Assembly (NCBI GenBank): GCA_012512495.1
Contig: JAAZEC010000068.1
Span: 1-7,156, forward strand
Source of the DNA: Erysipelothrix sp.
Lineage (GTDB): Bacteria > Bacillota_I > Bacilli_A > Erysipelotrichales > Erysipelotrichaceae
Length of the DNA: 7,156 bases
Reading direction: 5' to 3'
The notes under the pieces are model-generated. The model saw only the letters and a list, made by a program, of their open reading frames with translations. It did not search any database and was not told the origin of the DNA. Positions 7,123-7,156 of the stretch are shown here, in pieces (positions within the stretch are counted from its first letter, which is position 1; the number at the start of each line of letters is the position of its first letter). The position numbers and the translations under genes were made by a program.

Positions 7123-7156
7123 GGGACTGAGGTTCCGGGTCTTTGCGTATATTACT
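7106..7156 (+). CDS. Possible start of sensor histidine kinase (3' partial, tentative)
   Basis: A frame open to the window end can start at TTG 7106, giving MKQIFEGLRFRVFAYIT. A short basic stretch leading into hydrophobic residues is the kind of N-terminus often seen in membrane sensor kinases, and a kinase commonly follows an OmpR-family regulator. It would overlap the regulator by 17 bases. GAGGAA at 7088-7093 is 12 bases away, longer than ideal. With only 17 residues visible, no kinase motif can be seen; the assignment rests on position and N-terminal character. The true start could be elsewhere. Confidence 0.33.
   Translation, partial: MKQIFEGLRFRVFAYIT

Noticed and set aside
1..7156. 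A hidden defence system, mobile element, CRISPR array or RNA gene
   Set aside because: No direct repeat array, transposase, terminal inverted repeat or RNA-like segment was seen; nearly every base is taken up by recognisable genes.

Overview
The window comes from a bacterium, most likely a Bacillota (Firmicutes) lineage of moderate GC content. The evidence is a short DnaE-type polymerase III alpha subunit of about 1,030 residues, a heterodimeric multidrug-type ABC exporter of the TM287/288, BmrCD and LmrCD kind, and a GGAG-type ribosome binding site. TGA is used as a stop codon, so the Mycoplasma code is unlikely. An Erysipelotrichia-like or related lineage would fit, but that is a guess; no species-level marker is present.

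All genes lie on the + strand and are tightly packed; no non-coding stretch exceeds 20 bases. From left to right: (1) positions 2-1525, the 3' part of an ABC exporter half-transporter whose nucleotide-binding domain is the degenerate partner (Asp for the catalytic Glu, Gln for the switch His). (2) Positions 1512-3344, the complete second half-transporter with canonical catalytic residues, overlapping the first gene by 14 bases. (3) Positions 3363-6443, dnaE, a complete C-family replicative polymerase with an eroded PHP domain. (4) Positions 6457-7122, an OmpR/PhoB-family response regulator with a strong ribosome binding site. (5) From about position 7106 to the window end, what may be the first codons of the partner sensor kinase; this is tentative.

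Genes 1 and 2 together make one asymmetric exporter: the two motif sets complement each other to give one consensus and one degenerate ATP site. The response regulator, with a probable downstream kinase, would be a two-component system. dnaE is a housekeeping replication gene with no obvious functional tie to either neighbour. No terminator-like hairpin is visible between genes, so read-through from the exporter into dnaE and from dnaE into the regulator is plausible.

The most notable non-coding signal is a perfect extended -10 element (TGTTATAAT) ending six bases before the dnaE ATG. No well-placed ribosome binding site and no alternative upstream start exist there, which suggests a leaderless dnaE transcript. 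A second point is base composition: the + strand is C-richer than G at the left end and strongly G-richer than C at the right end, although all genes point the same way. I found no mobile element, CRISPR array, RNA gene or clearly new system.
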